Position numbers and translations under genes: made by a program
Shown: positions 5,958 through 7,084 of the stretch, piece by piece
How the letters are laid out: each line of letters opens with the position of its first letter
Numbering within the stretch: the first letter of the stretch is position 1
Notes under the pieces: generated by a model
Told to the model about the DNA's origin: nothing
What the model saw: only the letters and a program-made list of their open reading frames with translations
The model's database searches: none
Origin: JANPLD01 sp031426355
GTDB lineage: Bacteria; Pseudomonadota; Alphaproteobacteria; Rickettsiales; UBA8987
Reading direction: 5' to 3'
Assembly: GCA_031426355.1 (NCBI GenBank)
Contig: JANPLD010000074.1
Span: 1-7,084, forward strand
DNA: 7,084 nt

Positions 5958-6827
5958 CTAGCTTAAAGATCTTTGTATATTCTTCGCAACTATAACGCCT
6001 TCTGCCATGGAAGTTGTAACGCATGGATGGGTTTTGCCAGCGCATTCACCAATCGCAAATATATTTCCAATGCTGGTCTCATAATTTTCATTCACGCTAA
6101 TGAAATTATCTGTTTCCAGTTCCAATATATTTTTAAATGGATTTATCGGTTCAAAGCCATAAAATACGCATATTGCGTCAAATTTGTTACCGTTAACTAT
6201 CATGTTTTTTATATCCACATCATAATTTCCTAAAGTAACATGCTGCTGGTCAACTCTGGCAATAAAATCCTTCCTTGCCCTTAAACTTCTGGCAAATATT
6301 TTCATGCTTGCTGGCTTCTGCCTAGTGCTGATAAAATGAAAATTTTCAAACGCATTATCCCCGCCGCCGAGTATTGCTATGTTTTTCCCGGTGAAATTAT
6401 AATTTTCAACTGTTTTGCCCGGGCCGATTAGAACATTTTTGGATGCTTTGTATTTAGCCATTCTTGGTGTGGATCCAGTCGCGATAACTATATGTTTTGC
6501 AGATATTTCAAGCTTTTCTTTGTTTTGTTTTAGCTCTACTTTAAAAATATCCCAGTCTTTGTTTACTGAAATAACGGTACTATTAAATTTTACCGCAATA
6601 TCATTCTGTTTGAGATTATTGGAAATAGTTTTAGCGACTTTACTTCCTGTCATAGGTTTCTGGGAAACTATCCAGTTATTTAGGTAAGGGCTTTTATTCT
6701 GTAAGCCGCCAAGCTTTGATGTCTTTTCAATTATAACCGGGTTTAAACCTAGAAGCTTAAGCCATAGGGCGCATTGCGCTCCAGCCGGGCCACCACCAAT
6801 AATTATTGCATCATAATTTTCCATCAT
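5958..6827 (-). CDS. Thioredoxin-reductase-like FAD/NAD(P) oxidoreductase lacking the CxxC pair
   Basis: A 289-residue two-dinucleotide-fold flavoprotein shaped like low-molecular-weight thioredoxin reductase. The FAD-binding GGGPAG is at 11-16, followed by GGLQ (40-43), ATGS at 116-119, a second fold with LGGGDNA (153-159) for NAD(P)H, and the C-terminal FAD contact FAIGECAG (257-264) where the family usually has GD. In thioredoxin reductase a CxxC lies just before the second GGG; here that segment (GPGKTVENYNF, 135-145) has no cysteine. It therefore cannot reduce thioredoxin by the normal route and is better compared with ferredoxin-NADP or bacilliredoxin-type reductases. The electron acceptor is unknown. 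The only nearby cysteines in the tail are C262 and C269. The first ATG overlaps the stop of the upstream glycosyltransferase gene (TGATG), and no good Shine-Dalgarno is seen, so coupled translation supports that start; the adjacent second ATG (6822-6824) is also possible. Confidence 0.85.
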   Translation of the reverse strand: MMENYDAIIIGGGPAGAQCALWLKLLGLNPVIIEKTSKLGGLQNKSPYLNNWIVSQKPMTGSKVAKTISNNLKQNDIAVKFNSTVISVNKDWDIFKVELKQNKEKLEISAKHIVIATGSTPRMAKYKASKNVLIGPGKTVENYNFTGKNIAILGGGDNAFENFHFISTRQKPASMKIFARSLRARKDFIARVDQQHVTLGNYDVDIKNMIVNGNKFDAICVFYGFEPINPFKNILELETDNFISVNENYETSIGNIFAIGECAGKTHPCVTTSMAEGVIVAKNIQRSLS

Positions 6828-7084
6828 CAGAACTTAATTTCAGTGTTATAAGTTTTTAAAGCTTTCTCAAACCAGTTTTCAATATTTTCTGCAAAAGAAT
6901 CAATTGAATAATTATCAGAAGCTGACTTCCTGCAATTTAACCTATTTATAGAGCCTAACTTTTTATAAATAACAGAAAGCGTTCTGCTTTTATTATTTAA
7001 TATAAAACCATTATAGCCATTTTTAATAGCTTCTTTACCGCCGACATTTTCCGTAACTATAACAGGTAAGCCGCAAGCAAGCCC
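6827..7084 (-). CDS. Glycosyltransferase family 4 (GT-B), C-terminal part only
   Basis: The frame enters from the right edge and encodes the last 85 residues of a protein, ending in TGA at 6827-6829. The first visible residues, GLACGLPVIVTENVGG, followed by EAIKNGYNGFIL, are the typical nucleotide-sugar-binding C-terminal motif of GT4 enzymes (family form: E-x-x-ACGxPVVxxxxGGxxExxxxGxxG). The rest (DNYSIDSFAENIENWFEKAL) matches the usual closing helix, where such enzymes end with a short helix after a Ser/Phe-x-x-x segment. It probably transfers a sugar to a cell-envelope polysaccharide or lipid, but acceptor and sugar cannot be told from this part. The stop overlaps the first ATG of the flavoprotein gene by one base, so the two genes form an operon on the minus strand. 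The catalytic N-terminal domain lies off-window. Confidence 0.85.
   Translation of the reverse strand, partial: GLACGLPVIVTENVGGKEAIKNGYNGFILNNKSRTLSVIYKKLGSINRLNCRKSASDNYSIDSFAENIENWFEKALKTYNTEIKF

Noticed and set aside
5948..5974. Bidirectional terminator at the rluB/flavoprotein junction
   Set aside because: AAGCT/AGCTT is a 5-bp stem and AAAGATCTTT is a short palindrome inside the coding end; neither has a G-C-rich stem plus T-run.
1..7084. CRISPR array, tRNA, rRNA, transposase or toxin-antitoxin pair
   Set aside because: No regularly spaced direct repeats, cloverleaf or conserved RNA sequence, or protein motifs of these kinds were seen on either strand by eye.

Overview
The window looks like chromosome from an AT-rich alphaproteobacterium. 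The main evidence is a sigma-32 protein of the alphaproteobacterial kind (with an intact RpoH box), a type II isocitrate dehydrogenase and a UbiH/COQ6-family hydroxylase, all in moderately AT-rich sequence. A reduced or host-associated lineage such as Rickettsiales or Holosporales is possible, but nothing here proves it. No rRNA, tRNA, insertion sequence, CRISPR array or phage gene was seen.

Layout from left to right: (1) bases 3-1214 (+) encode a nearly complete type II isocitrate dehydrogenase whose first codons lie off the left edge. Its cofactor loop suggests NAD+ rather than NADP+ use. (2) Bases 1216-2828 (-) hold an unrecognised gene whose reading frame is broken by what looks like one missing base near 2703-2705. 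The main body is a 468-codon helical, repeat-bearing protein with one EF-hand-like loop, and the lost start is a 42-codon fragment. This gene is visibly more AT-rich than its neighbours and is the least ordinary element of the window. (3) Bases 2829-3076 are a divergent intergenic region with two dyad symmetries, a sigma-70-type promoter and a leader in which the Shine-Dalgarno sequence of rpoH sits in a small hairpin. (4) Bases 3077-3958 (+) are rpoH, the heat-shock sigma factor. (5) An 11-bp inverted repeat separates rpoH from a two-gene unit (4022-5955, +): a UbiH/COQ6-type FAD hydroxylase, overlapping by 4 bases an RluB-like pseudouridine synthase. (6) Convergent to these, on the minus strand, a glycosyltransferase family 4 gene cut by the right edge (6827-7084) is stop-start coupled to a thioredoxin-reductase-like flavoprotein without the CxxC pair (5958-6827).

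The genes are mostly housekeeping: TCA cycle, heat-shock transcription, quinone synthesis and ribosome modification. I found no multi-gene defence or mobile system. The points most worth following are the broken EF-hand repeat protein, the predicted cofactor switch in isocitrate dehydrogenase, the structured rpoH leader, the palindrome that encodes an insertion in the FAD hydroxylase, and the CxxC-less flavoprotein coupled to a glycosyltransferase.
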